From Rhodocyclaceae bacterium UBA1310 (lineage in GTDB: Bacteria > Pseudomonadota > Gammaproteobacteria > Burkholderiales > Rhodocyclaceae): a stretch of DNA of 21,704 bases. The first letter of the stretch is position 1. Each line of letters begins with the position of its first letter. The notes under the pieces were generated by a model. That model was not told the DNA's origin and did no database searches. It saw nothing but the letters and a program-made list of their open reading frames with translations. Of this stretch, positions 13,607-20,949 are shown piece after piece. The stretch covers positions 100,508-122,211 of the forward strand of contig DBTS01000114.1 of the NCBI GenBank assembly GCA_002307175.1. Direction: 5' to 3'. The position numbers and the translations under genes are program-made.

Positions 13607-14998
13607 ATGCCAGTCAGTCCATCAAAAATACCGAAACACCCCACAGAACTCAATCTTTTTGAGCTGACATGGCCGATTTTTGTTGAAAACCTGTTGATGA
13701 CCCTGATCGGCACACTTGGGTTATGGATGGCGGGCCATGCGTCGGTCGGGGCAGTAGCAATTTTCGGCCTGGCCAACCAGCTGCGCGGAATTTTTGACCG
13801 CATATTCCGGGTCGTCGGCATCGGAACCAGCGTCGTGGTGACCCAACACAAAGGGGGCAACGACCATGAGGGAGCCAAAGATGTGGCGCGTGCCGGTCTG
13901 GCTGCCTCAACATGGGTCGGGCTGGTCGCGATGACACTCGTCAGTCTGGATGCTCCGCAAGTGCTGCGCATCCTGGGGCTGCCGGGCGAATTGATGGCTC
14001 AAGCGGTTCCATTCTTCATCGTGATCGGCATCGGCCTGGCACTTGATCCCATTGTCATTACCATGACTTCCGTGTTGCGGGCGTATACCTTCACCCGCGA
14101 CTCGATGCGTCTGACCATGGCCATGAACATCCTGCAGGTGGCACTCAGCGTACCCCTGGTGTTCGGTGTGGGGAGTTTTTCCGGCATCGGCCTGATGGGG
14201 CTTGCGATTGGACAGGTGGCCTCACGCGTACTGATGCTCGCCATGCTGACGTGGATGTGGATACATCGCATGGGCATTACTCTCACGCTGGGCGATGCCG
14301 TGCACCTGCGGCGCGGGCCACTAGCAGGCATCCTGCACATCGGTCTGCCCTCTGCAGGCGAAAAGATCGGCTTTCGCATCGCCTTCCTGATGACTGTTTC
14401 GATGGCCGCCAATCTGGGGGCCAGCACGCTTGCCGCACATGCCTACGGCATGCAGGCAGCCAGCTGGGTCACCATGTACATGGTAGCGCTTGGCTTCGGC
14501 GCCGAGATCATCGCCGGTCATCTGGTGGGAGCGGGCCGTCTCAAGCAGGCTAACGCAACACTCTGGAAGGCTTTCTGGATCGCCATGGGAATCACCGTTG
14601 CCGGCGCCACCGCAAGCTGTTTCATCACTCCCGCAGTGATTGCACATGTGGCAAAAGATCCTCAGATCGTCGCCTTGATCGGCAGCATCATGCTCGTGGA
14701 ACTGGCACTCGAACCAGGGCGTTGCCTGAACGTGGTGCTGCTGGGAGGCTTGCGTGCCGCCGGTGATGTGCGCTTCCCTGTAAAGTTCTCGATCATTTCC
14801 AACTTCGTGTTGATGGCCGGTCTTTCCTGGCTGCTCGGCAAATATTTCGGACTAGGGCTGATCGGCATCTGGATCGCCTATGCCTGTGACGAATGGGCAC
14901 GCGGTCTGATCATGGCCTGGCGCTGGTATCAGCTTGGCTGGACACACACCGCGCGTGCGGCAAGGCGACGCATCCTGCAGCGCTCTGCCCATGCCTGA
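13607..14998 (+). CDS. MATE family efflux transporter
   Basis: A 463-residue membrane protein with about twelve hydrophobic segments arranged as two six-helix MatE halves. The first half opens with ELTWPIFVENLLMTLIGTLGLWMAG, the usual MATE N-terminus, and the second half begins near residue 235 with LHIGLPSAGEKIGFRI. MATE transporters expel cationic drugs or metabolites using a Na+ or H+ gradient across the inner membrane. ATG 13607 is chosen; no ribosome binding site is obvious, and a TTG at 13592 is an in-frame alternative. The leader contains a LacI-type operator. The C-terminus is basic (ARAARRRILQRS). Substrate unknown; sequence alone does not separate NorM-like from DinF-like members with certainty. 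Confidence 0.92.
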   Translation: MPVSPSKIPKHPTELNLFELTWPIFVENLLMTLIGTLGLWMAGHASVGAVAIFGLANQLRGIFDRIFRVVGIGTSVVVTQHKGGNDHEGAKDVARAGLAASTWVGLVAMTLVSLDAPQVLRILGLPGELMAQAVPFFIVIGIGLALDPIVITMTSVLRAYTFTRDSMRLTMAMNILQVALSVPLVFGVGSFSGIGLMGLAIGQVASRVLMLAMLTWMWIHRMGITLTLGDAVHLRRGPLAGILHIGLPSAGEKIGFRIAFLMTVSMAANLGASTLAAHAYGMQAASWVTMYMVALGFGAEIIAGHLVGAGRLKQANATLWKAFWIAMGITVAGATASCFITPAVIAHVAKDPQIVALIGSIMLVELALEPGRCLNVVLLGGLRAAGDVRFPVKFSIISNFVLMAGLSWLLGKYFGLGLIGIWIAYACDEWARGLIMAWRWYQLGWTHTARAARRRILQRSAHA

Positions 14999-15001
14999 GG
15001 C

Positions 15002-15038
15002 CTTCCCCTGTCCGTCACCAGGCAGGATCAGGGGGAAG
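15002..15038 (+). terminator. Hairpin after the MATE gene
   Basis: CTTCCCCTG (15002-15010) pairs with CAGGGGGAAG (15029-15038) apart from one bulged G, starting four bases after the MATE stop. There is no T-run, so this is at best a weak or factor-assisted terminator. Confidence 0.35.
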
Positions 15039-15161
15039 AGCAAATCACTGTCTCCGGCCTTTACCACACGAAATACCAAAAACATAAATCAGAGTATTGG
15101 CCGGAGGCATAAAACCCCCCTTGCCGAAACATCGCGCCAAGGATATTGCGGAACCCCACAA

Positions 15162-15190
15162 TTGACGCTCCTGTTTCCCGCCCCTAGCGT
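15162..15190 (+). promoter_or_regulatory. Possible promoter of the GH28 gene
   Basis: TTGACG (15162-15167) and TAGCGT (15185-15190) are spaced by 17 bases and lie 54 bases before the start codon. The -35 is good and the -10 poor, which would fit an activated or repressed gene. Confidence 0.35.
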
Positions 15191-15243
15191 GGCGGTATTG
15201 CATCTGACAGTACAAGGTGCACACAAAAAAGAGGAGACACTAC

Positions 15244-16629
15244 ATGCGCGTACCTTACTTCCCCCCTGCCAGCATCGCCATGGCGGTTTTCGGCTGTTTG
15301 AGTCTGCCTGCCTTGGCGGCTCCACATATCAACATCCCGCCCAAAGTTTGCGATGTCACCCAGTACGGTGCCAATGGTCAGCGCCAGCAGGTGCAGCTCA
15401 ACACCGATGCCATTCAGAGTGCCATTGATGACTGCGCCAAGGCTGGCGGCGGAACCGTGCGCGTGCCTGCCGGCAGTTACCTGACGGCACCGCTGGCCCT
15501 GAAAAGCAATATCCGGCTGCAACTGGATAAAAACGCCACGTTGGTGGCCAGCAGCGAAGAGGCAAGCTGGCGCCCCACGGACGCAACGAAAGAGGCTGCA
15601 GGCGATTTCAGTTGGCTACCCTTTATCAGCGCTGCCAACGTCAGCAATGTCGCCATTTCAGGGGAAGGTACGATCGATGGTCAGGGTGCGGTCTGGTGGG
15701 AGCGCTGGCGCGCCGATGTGCGTGAAGATGCAGCAAAGCGCAGCTCCACCAACCGGCCACGCCTGATCTATGTGCGCAACAGCCAGAATGTACTGATCGA
15801 GGGGGTGACCATCACTAACTCGCCGAGTTTCCACGTGGTGCTGCGCGACTCGGAAGATGTGGATATCACCCACAACCGCATCATTGCGCCGTGGCATGCG
15901 CCCAACAGCGATGCCATCGACCCGATGAACAGCCGCAATGTACGCATCACCTACAACTACATCGACTGCAATGATGACCACGTGGCAATCAAGGCAGAAA
16001 AGCCCGATCCGGAATATCCGGAGGGTGTCGTACGCAACATCTACATCGCTCACAACACCCTGATGCAGGGGCGTGGCATCTCCATCGGCAGTGAAACTGC
16101 CGGCGGGGTCGATGGGGTCCTGGTTGAGCACAACACCTTCAACGGTTCGATGTACGGTTTGCGCATCAAGAGCCCGCGCGGCAAGGGCGGCATGGTTCGC
16201 AATGTGGTGTATCGCGACACGACCATGGTCAACGTCGGCGTACCGCTGGTGTTCTCGGGTTACTACCAGGGGGCACCTGCCAAGCAGGAAGATCTGGAGA
16301 AGAAACTCGCGGAAGGTGGTTTTCTGGTTGGCGACCAGATCTATCCGCCGGAAACCGATCCGGTACAGCCTTTCGATGCTGTGAAGACGCCGCATTTCTC
16401 GGGCATCACCATCGAGAATCTGGTCTCAACCGGCAACAGCAAGGCGGCAGGTTACATCATCGGGATCCCGGAAGCACCACTCAGCGATGTCCGTTTCCGC
16501 AATGTGAGGATTGAAGCCGACACCGGGCTGCTGGTGCGCAATGCAAAGGTCCGCGCAGAGAAACTCAAGCTCAATATCCGCAAGGGTAAAGCGATCGAGG
16601 AACAGCAGAACGGCAAGATTTCTTCCTGA
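15244..16629 (+). CDS. Secreted glycoside hydrolase family 28 (polygalacturonase-like)
   Basis: A 461-residue protein with a signal peptide (MRVPYF, hydrophobic core, ending ALA near residue 25) and a right-handed parallel beta-helix of the GH28 kind. GH28 enzymes hydrolyse alpha-1,4 bonds in pectin by inversion. Family positions are visible: Asn221-Ser-Asp223 (NTD in most members), Asp244-Asp245 in NDDHVAIK, Gly276-Arg277-Gly278 in GRGISIGSET, and Arg307-Ile-Lys309 in GLRIKSPRGKGG. The three aspartates needed for catalysis and the RIK site are kept, but the histidine of the usual GHG motif is arginine. GAGGAG seven bases before the ATG supports this start. The gene ends at a strong terminator and stands alone; pectate uptake or galacturonate genes are not in the window. 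Exo- versus endo-action cannot be decided here. Confidence 0.92.
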   Translation: MRVPYFPPASIAMAVFGCLSLPALAAPHINIPPKVCDVTQYGANGQRQQVQLNTDAIQSAIDDCAKAGGGTVRVPAGSYLTAPLALKSNIRLQLDKNATLVASSEEASWRPTDATKEAAGDFSWLPFISAANVSNVAISGEGTIDGQGAVWWERWRADVREDAAKRSSTNRPRLIYVRNSQNVLIEGVTITNSPSFHVVLRDSEDVDITHNRIIAPWHAPNSDAIDPMNSRNVRITYNYIDCNDDHVAIKAEKPDPEYPEGVVRNIYIAHNTLMQGRGISIGSETAGGVDGVLVEHNTFNGSMYGLRIKSPRGKGGMVRNVVYRDTTMVNVGVPLVFSGYYQGAPAKQEDLEKKLAEGGFLVGDQIYPPETDPVQPFDAVKTPHFSGITIENLVSTGNSKAAGYIIGIPEAPLSDVRFRNVRIEADTGLLVRNAKVRAEKLKLNIRKGKAIEEQQNGKISS

Positions 16630-16665
16630 CGTTCCGCCTGCGAAATCCGCAGAAATCTGCTTATG

Positions 16666-16692
16666 AAAAAGCCGGGGATTCCCGGCTTTTTT
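16666..16692. terminator. Bidirectional intrinsic terminator
   Basis: GCCGGG (16671-16676) and CCCGGC (16681-16686) form a 6-bp stem with loop GATT, preceded by AAAAA and followed by TTTTTT, which extends the pairing. It lies 37 bases after the GH28 stop and 28 bases past the end of the convergent YciI-like gene, and the sequence works for both strands. Confidence 0.92.
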
Positions 16693-16720
16693 GCACCAAG
16701 CATCGCCTTGCCGCAAAAGA

Positions 16721-17020
16721 CTAAACGGGGAGCTCCTCGGCGAACGCAGCCAGTTCTGGATGAGTCGCCCGGGCAACGAACTCGATGGCACGGTAGGTCG
16801 CCACGCCACTGCTGATGAACGGATCGGCCTGCATCATGGCATCAACTTCTTCGCGCGCGCCCAGGCGGGCAATGATCACCCCGCCATTGCGTGGCACTTG
16901 TGGCCCGGACATCACGAGCTTGCCGGCAGCAAACTGCGTTGCCAGATGGGCGCGGTGCGCAACGACATACTGATCCATGACTTCAGAAGACTTCTGGTAT
17001 TCAAGAAGAACCAGAAACAT
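16721..17020 (-). CDS. YciI-like protein
   Basis: A 99-residue protein of the YCII superfamily, a dimeric ferredoxin-like fold of about 95-100 residues. Family features are the opening strand FLVLLEYQKS, the segment HRAHLATQFAAGKLVMSGPQ and the DPFISSGVATYRAIEF region that follows the conserved DPF motif. YciI-like proteins are suspected small-molecule enzymes or binding proteins, but activity is mostly unknown. The ATG at 17020 is chosen over 17062 because homologues start with this strand and GGAAAG lies eight bases upstream. It follows the ABM gene by 42 bases on the same strand and is probably co-transcribed with it. The shared terminator at 16666 would end the transcript. Confidence 0.85.
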   Translation of the reverse strand: MFLVLLEYQKSSEVMDQYVVAHRAHLATQFAAGKLVMSGPQVPRNGGVIIARLGAREEVDAMMQADPFISSGVATYRAIEFVARATHPELAAFAEELPV

Positions 17021-17062
17021 GACAATATCTTTCCAAAAATGAAAACTTGCTGTGAAACGCAA

Positions 17063-17362
17063 TCAGTCATGAATCGACACGAGCGGTTCATACACCTCCA
17101 CACTCGGGGCAGTGGCACACAGACCCGGCGCAGTCTCCAGCAATGCTTTGAGATAAGGCGTGGCACTATGAAAATCAACCGCAGCCTGATCCTTGTACTT
17201 TTCATAGAAGAAGAAACGCCCGGCATCCGTGGGAGAGCGATGCAGGGCATATTCGATGGCACCGGCTTCCTTGCTCACCGGCGCAATCATGGTGCGCAGG
17301 GCTTTTTCCAGTTCGGCTTCACTTCCAGGTTTGGCTTGAAATGTGGCGGCAATCACGATCAT
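17063..17362 (-). CDS. Antibiotic biosynthesis monooxygenase (ABM) domain protein
   Basis: A 99-residue single-domain protein of the ABM/YgiN type. The start MIVIAATFQAKPGSEAELEKAL, with REEGxxxYxLHR-like continuation (KEAGAIEYALHRSPTD) and FFFYEKYKDQAAVDFHSATPYLKAL, follows the family closely. These dimeric alpha+beta barrel proteins include cofactor-free monooxygenases acting on quinone-like or polyketide substrates, and quinol oxidases such as YgiN; many are only linked to quinone stress. GGAG seven bases before the ATG supports the start. It lies between an AraC-family regulator (111 bases upstream, with an 8-bp hairpin in the gap) and a YciI-like gene, suggesting a small regulated unit for handling a small toxic or signalling molecule. 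That role is inferred. Confidence 0.9.
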   Translation of the reverse strand: MIVIAATFQAKPGSEAELEKALRTMIAPVSKEAGAIEYALHRSPTDAGRFFFYEKYKDQAAVDFHSATPYLKALLETAPGLCATAPSVEVYEPLVSIHD

Positions 17363-17429
17363 TGAAATTCTCCAGTCAAAGAGTCATGCAGAAGAAGCTG
17401 ATCACGATCTGTAGCGAGAATGCGTCAGC

Positions 17430-17455
17430 GGGCTGAAGAGCAGCGCTTTCAGCCC
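17430..17455. terminator. Perfect 8-bp hairpin between the AraC-type and ABM genes
   Basis: GGGCTGAA (17430-17437) and TTCAGCCC (17448-17455) are perfect inverted arms around a 10-base loop, starting 18 bases past the AraC-gene stop on the minus strand. There is no T-run on the minus strand. It could partly separate the regulator from the ABM-YciI pair or serve as a protein-binding site. Confidence 0.4.
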
Positions 17456-17473
17456 AATTGCACCAGTCGGTAA

Positions 17474-18415
17474 TCAGCGCGGCACAGGTACTGTATCCGG
17501 TGTGAAAATCGGTGCATTGTAAAAATGCGCCGACCTCATCCGGGATTCCAGAAAAGTGGCAGGTGTTTCCCCCACGTAGTTCTGAAAATCGTGAATGAAA
17601 TGGGCCTGATCGTAATACCCATGATCGAGTGCCACGCCCAGATAATCCACACTGTTCCTGAGCAGCAATTCGCGCACGGTCTGATTGAAACGCGCCACAC
17701 GCTGGAAGGCTTTGGGCGTGATCCCCACCTCCTCCCGGAAAACCCGCTCGAAGTTGCGCCGGCTCATGCCGATCTGTTCCACCAGCGCCTCGATCCGCAC
17801 ATCCTGATGCCGGTAATACAGGCGGTGCAGCGCCAATTCCATCGCCGGCTGGGTTTTGCCATACCGCGCCAGACACGCAAGCAGCCAGTGCTCGATGATC
17901 GCCACCCGGTCTTCGCAACTGGATGCCTGCGCCACCTGCTCGGCCAGCAGATTGCCCTCCCCGCCCCATATCTCGCCAATTGGCAGGGCATCTGCCCCCA
18001 GTTCGCTCAGAGGCCTGGGGCAGAAATGCCGCAGGGCCCCTGATCGGAAACGAATCGAGATGAAGCCCAGGCCTGCCATTGCCTGTGCAAAATGTGGCCC
18101 GCGACGGGCACAGAGCAGGTAGGCGGGGCCCAGCTTCAAGGGGCCCAACTGGCGGCTGCTAAGCTGTGCCGGCTGGCCGTAGTGAATCATCAGTTCCGCC
18201 CCCGTGCCGGGCAATAATGGCGGTAGGCTGATCTGTTCCGTGCTTTCCCAGCCCCACAGCCTATCGACATAAGCCTGGAGCCTGGTGCGGGGGACTACAA
18301 AGTAGCGGTTCACGTTTGGGGGTAAGCCAGAAATCCTGCCGAGATGACTCGTTGGGCTGATTCTACGCCTGCGCCGGAATAGCAAGAACATGCCTTGGAG
18401 GACAAGCCTCTGCAT
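17474..18415 (-). CDS. AraC family transcriptional regulator
   Basis: A 313-residue regulator. The C-terminal 110 residues (about 190-295) are an AraC/XylS double helix-turn-helix: a first HTH around IEALVEQIGMSRRNFERVFREEVG and a second around LGVALDHGYYDQAHFIHDFQ, ending in GETPATFLES, a standard AraC signature. The N-terminal part (about 35-170) resembles the beta-rich sensing domain of regulators with the DUF6597-type start (LPGTGAELMIHYG) and should bind an unknown ligand. ATG 18415 is supported by GAGG five bases upstream; the first 30 residues are arginine-rich and may not be present if a later start such as the GTG at 18313 is used. It is divergent from glpK with a 69-base gap and lies upstream of the ABM and YciI genes, which are the likely targets. 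Confidence 0.92.
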   Translation of the reverse strand: MQRLVLQGMFLLFRRRRRISPTSHLGRISGLPPNVNRYFVVPRTRLQAYVDRLWGWESTEQISLPPLLPGTGAELMIHYGQPAQLSSRQLGPLKLGPAYLLCARRGPHFAQAMAGLGFISIRFRSGALRHFCPRPLSELGADALPIGEIWGGEGNLLAEQVAQASSCEDRVAIIEHWLLACLARYGKTQPAMELALHRLYYRHQDVRIEALVEQIGMSRRNFERVFREEVGITPKAFQRVARFNQTVRELLLRNSVDYLGVALDHGYYDQAHFIHDFQNYVGETPATFLESRMRSAHFYNAPIFTPDTVPVPR

Positions 18416-18484
18416 TTTTGCCTCGACACGCCAAGGCCCACTACACTAGCCGGCAATCCTATCTGACCTTCCTGCCTTTTTGCC

Positions 18485-19975
18485 ATGACCTATCTGCTTG
18501 CGCTGGACCAGGGGACGACAAGTTCGCGTGCCGTGATTTTCGATGACCAAAGCCGCCTCGTGGGCATGGCCCAGCAGGAATTTCCGCAGCTATACCCTCA
18601 CCCGGGCTGGGTTGAACATGATCCGGAAGCCCTCTGGAAAAGCCAGCTGGAGACTGCGCACCTGGCACTGAGCAAAACCCGCCTGAAAGCCTCGGACATT
18701 CGGGCCATCGGGATCACCAACCAGCGCGAGACCACGGTGGTATGGGAACGCGCTACCGGCCGCCCGATTCACAACGCCATTGTGTGGCAGGACCGGCGCA
18801 CCGCAGACGTCTGCGATGCATTACGCGAAGCCGGGCATGCCGGAATGATCCGGGAACACACAGGGCTTATCCTCGACCCCTACTTCTCCGGCACCAAGCT
18901 TGCCTGGATTCTCGACCATGTACCGAACGCCCGGGCACGCGCCGAGCGCGGAGAGCTGGCTTTCGGCACGGTGGATACCTGGCTGATGTGGCGCCTCACT
19001 GGCGGCCGCATTCACGCCACGGACCCGAGCAATGCAGCCCGCACCATGCTGTATGACATTCGCCACAACCGGTGGGATGACGCATTGCTCGAATTGTTGC
19101 GTATCCCACATGCCGTGCTGCCAAAGGTACAACCCTCTGCGAGTACCTTTGGTGAGACCGACAAGGACTGCCTGGGCGCTGCCATCCCCATTGGCGGTGT
19201 CGCTGGCGACCAGCAGGCGGCGCTTTTCGGGCAGGCCTGCCATCAGCCCGGCATGGTCAAGAATACCTACGGTACCGGCTGCTTCATGCTGATGCACACC
19301 GGCCAAGAACTCCGGGATTCAGCGCATGGTCTGCTCGGCTCGGCTGCAGCGCAAACCGGAACCACGCCGGAATTCGTGCTCGAAGGCAGTATCTTCATTG
19401 CCGGCGCGCTGGTGCAATGGCTTCGCGATGGCCTGGGCATGATCCGTAGCGCGGGGGAAATCGAGCCTCTGGCACGCAGCGTGCAGGATGCCGGCGGCGT
19501 AGTGGTGGTACCGGCGTTTGTGGGGCTGGGATCGCCCTATTGGGACGCGCAGGCGCGCGGCGCCATGTTCGGCCTCACCCGTGGCAGCACACGGGCACAC
19601 ATCGCGCGGGCAGCGCTCGACGCCATCGCCTTTCAGTCCGCAGAACTCATCGAAGCCATGCAGGCCGATGCCGGCGCACCCGTGGAAGCCTTGCGCGTGG
19701 ATGGCGGAGCAATCGGCAATGATCTGCTGATGCAGATCCAGGCCGACCTGCTGGGGGTGCCAGTGATCCGTCCGCGCGTGGCGGAAACCACCGCACTGGG
19801 GGTGGCATACCTCGCCGGTATTACGACTGGAGTCTGGGCCAACGCGGAGAGTGTGGCGGGCCAATGGCAGGCTGATCGAGTTTTCGGCCCTGCCATCTCA
19901 CGCGATGAGGCTGCAGAGCGGATGGCCTGGTGGCGCAAGGCTGTCGAACGCAGCCGGGAGTGGGCAGATGAGTAA
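18485..19975 (+). CDS. glpK: Glycerol kinase
   Basis: A 496-residue FGGY-family kinase (E. coli GlpK has 502) that phosphorylates glycerol to sn-glycerol 3-phosphate in the cytoplasm. Landmarks are LALDQGTTSSRAVIFD (phosphate loop) at the N-terminus, ITNQRETTVVW, the glycerol-site segment QDRRT, GGVAGDQQAALFGQ, NTYGTGCFML and DGGAIGNDLLMQIQADLL. The start is ATG 18485; its ribosome binding site is weak. No facilitator glpF, dehydrogenase glpD or regulator glpR gene is adjacent, so glpK is isolated here, divergent from an AraC-type gene. The stop overlaps by eight bases with the start of a small hemerythrin-like remnant. Confidence 0.97.
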   Translation: MTYLLALDQGTTSSRAVIFDDQSRLVGMAQQEFPQLYPHPGWVEHDPEALWKSQLETAHLALSKTRLKASDIRAIGITNQRETTVVWERATGRPIHNAIVWQDRRTADVCDALREAGHAGMIREHTGLILDPYFSGTKLAWILDHVPNARARAERGELAFGTVDTWLMWRLTGGRIHATDPSNAARTMLYDIRHNRWDDALLELLRIPHAVLPKVQPSASTFGETDKDCLGAAIPIGGVAGDQQAALFGQACHQPGMVKNTYGTGCFMLMHTGQELRDSAHGLLGSAAAQTGTTPEFVLEGSIFIAGALVQWLRDGLGMIRSAGEIEPLARSVQDAGGVVVVPAFVGLGSPYWDAQARGAMFGLTRGSTRAHIARAALDAIAFQSAELIEAMQADAGAPVEALRVDGGAIGNDLLMQIQADLLGVPVIRPRVAETTALGVAYLAGITTGVWANAESVAGQWQADRVFGPAISRDEAAERMAWWRKAVERSREWADE

Positions 19976-20180
19976 GCAGCAAGGGATGCGCATCTCTCCT
20001 TGCGCTGAAAGCAGCGCAAAGAGCTGCCGGGCGCCGACCGACGCATTTCATCCATGCTTCCCCCTGAATGGAGCCGAGGCCAGCCTGGATCTGCTGCATT
20101 TACTCAACAACTGGCTGGTGAGCCACATCCAGGGTGGAGAACGCTCGATGCCAGGCCGTTTCTTCAAGCTTTTTGCCTGA
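19968..20180 (+). pseudogene. Hemerythrin-like C-terminal remnant
   Basis: A 70-residue frame whose last third (LDLLHLLNNWLVSHIQGGER) closely resembles the fourth helix of bacteriohemerythrins, usually ending WLVNHIQGTDKKY. The iron-ligand histidine is kept, and the acidic ligand five residues later is Glu instead of Asp. The first 38 residues (MSKQQGMRISPCAESSA onward) do not show the three preceding helices with the His and HxxxE/HxxxH ligands, so it cannot hold a di-iron site alone. The ATG overlaps the glpK stop, and GGAG lies seven bases before it, so it might be translated by coupling. I read it as the decayed end of a hemerythrin gene. A short genuine protein is the alternative. Confidence 0.5.
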
Positions 20181-20182
20181 CT

Positions 20183-20199
20183 GCTATCAGCCCGATAGC
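20183..20199. terminator. Small hairpin before trxA
   Basis: GCTATC (20183-20188) and GATAGC (20194-20199) form a 6-bp stem with a five-base loop, just after the hemerythrin-like remnant. The rest of the 150-base gap up to trxA holds a CCTCC/GGAGG palindrome and no gene; a clear trxA promoter was not found. Confidence 0.3.
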
Positions 20200-20331
20200 C
20201 TGTATCTGCTTCCCTCCGGGAGGCAATTTGGATAGGATGCGCCTCATTCAGCCTCTGTCACAGCAGCCTTCCTGCTCGCAGCCGGCCCACTGAAAGGCCC
20301 TGTGCCTTCCGATGAAACCAAGCGAGGAATC

Positions 20332-20658
20332 ATGAGCGAAAACATTATCTACGTCTCCGACGACAGCTTCGAAAAAGACGTTCTTCAATCCGACAAGCCA
20401 GTTTTGCTGGACTTCTGGGCAACCTGGTGCCATCCCTGCAAAATGATTGCTCCGGTGCTCGAAGACCTCGGCAAGGATTACGCCGGCCGCGTCGTGATCG
20501 CCAAGATGGACATCGACGAAAACCCCCAGACTCCCGCCAAGTTCGGTGTGCGCAGCATCCCGACCCTGATGCTGTTCAAGGGTGGTGTGGTTGAGAAGAC
20601 CGTGGTTGGCGCCAAGAGCAAGGGCGAACTGGCCGCTTTCCTGGATGCGCTGGTGTAA
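20332..20658 (+). CDS. trxA: Thioredoxin with CHPC active site
   Basis: A 108-residue thioredoxin, the length of E. coli TrxA (109 with Met). It follows the fold throughout: the buried Asp27 (LLDFWATW), the redox motif Cys33-His34-Pro35-Cys36, DIDENP, the cis-proline loop GVRSIPTLMLFKGG and the C-terminal helix. It reduces protein disulfides in the cytoplasm using thioredoxin reductase. The active site is CHPC where nearly all housekeeping thioredoxins have CGPC. ATG 20332 is preceded by GAGGAA; an in-frame ATG at 20302 lacks that. It is followed by rho, a gene order common in betaproteobacteria, with two hairpins and a separate rho promoter between them. Confidence 0.95.
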   Translation: MSENIIYVSDDSFEKDVLQSDKPVLLDFWATWCHPCKMIAPVLEDLGKDYAGRVVIAKMDIDENPQTPAKFGVRSIPTLMLFKGGVVEKTVVGAKSKGELAAFLDALV

Positions 20659-20679
20659 GCTTTTTTAAAAATTTCGGGT

Positions 20680-20710
20680 GGTACCAGCCTTTTTTCCATA
20701 GGCTGGTGCC
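20680..20710 (+). terminator. Hairpin after trxA
   Basis: GGTACCAGCC (20680-20689) pairs with GGCTGGTGCC (20701-20710) over ten base pairs with one G-U pair. The 11-base loop is T-rich, but the T-run lies in the loop and not after the stem. It is 21 bases after the trxA stop. Confidence 0.55.
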
Positions 20711-20718
20711 ATTCAAAG

Positions 20719-20734
20719 CGGCCCGCAAGGGCCG
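20719..20734 (+). terminator. Second hairpin with GNRA loop after trxA
   Basis: CGGCCC (20719-20724) and GGGCCG (20729-20734) form a perfect stem closed by a GCAA tetraloop, followed by TTGTCACATTTTG. With the preceding hairpin it likely ends most trxA transcription or protects the trxA mRNA end. Confidence 0.5.
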
Positions 20735-20750
20735 TTGTCACATTTTGTGT

Positions 20751-20779
20751 TTGACATGCTGCAACCGAATCGCTACAGT
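20751..20779 (+). promoter_or_regulatory. Strong sigma-70 promoter of rho
   Basis: TTGACA (20751-20756) and TACAGT (20774-20779) are separated by exactly 17 bases. The expected start near 20786 gives rho an untranslated leader of about 160 bases, in line with the long regulated leader of E. coli rho. Confidence 0.75.
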
Positions 20780-20899
20780 TCGGCCCAGTCATAGCCGCAG
20801 CACGTGATATTGCCCAGAGTCCTTTTCTGGCTGCGTGAATCACCGGCACCATTTCCGAAGCGACCCCCTTCTGTTCGGTAATCAGGTAGTCCTGAGCGG

Positions 20900-20938
20900 C
20901 ACCACCACATTCTTCCATCTGCAAACATATCTAAATTC
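20900..20938 (+). promoter_or_regulatory. C-rich, G-poor leader segment, possible rut site for Rho autoregulation
   Basis: These 39 bases just before the rho start contain 14 C and a single G, beginning CACCACCACATTCTTCCATC. Unstructured C-over-G segments of this kind are the signature of Rho utilisation sites. E. coli rho is autoregulated by Rho-dependent attenuation in its leader; the same is inferred here. Confidence 0.4.
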
Positions 20939-20949
20939 AGGGTTAGTCC

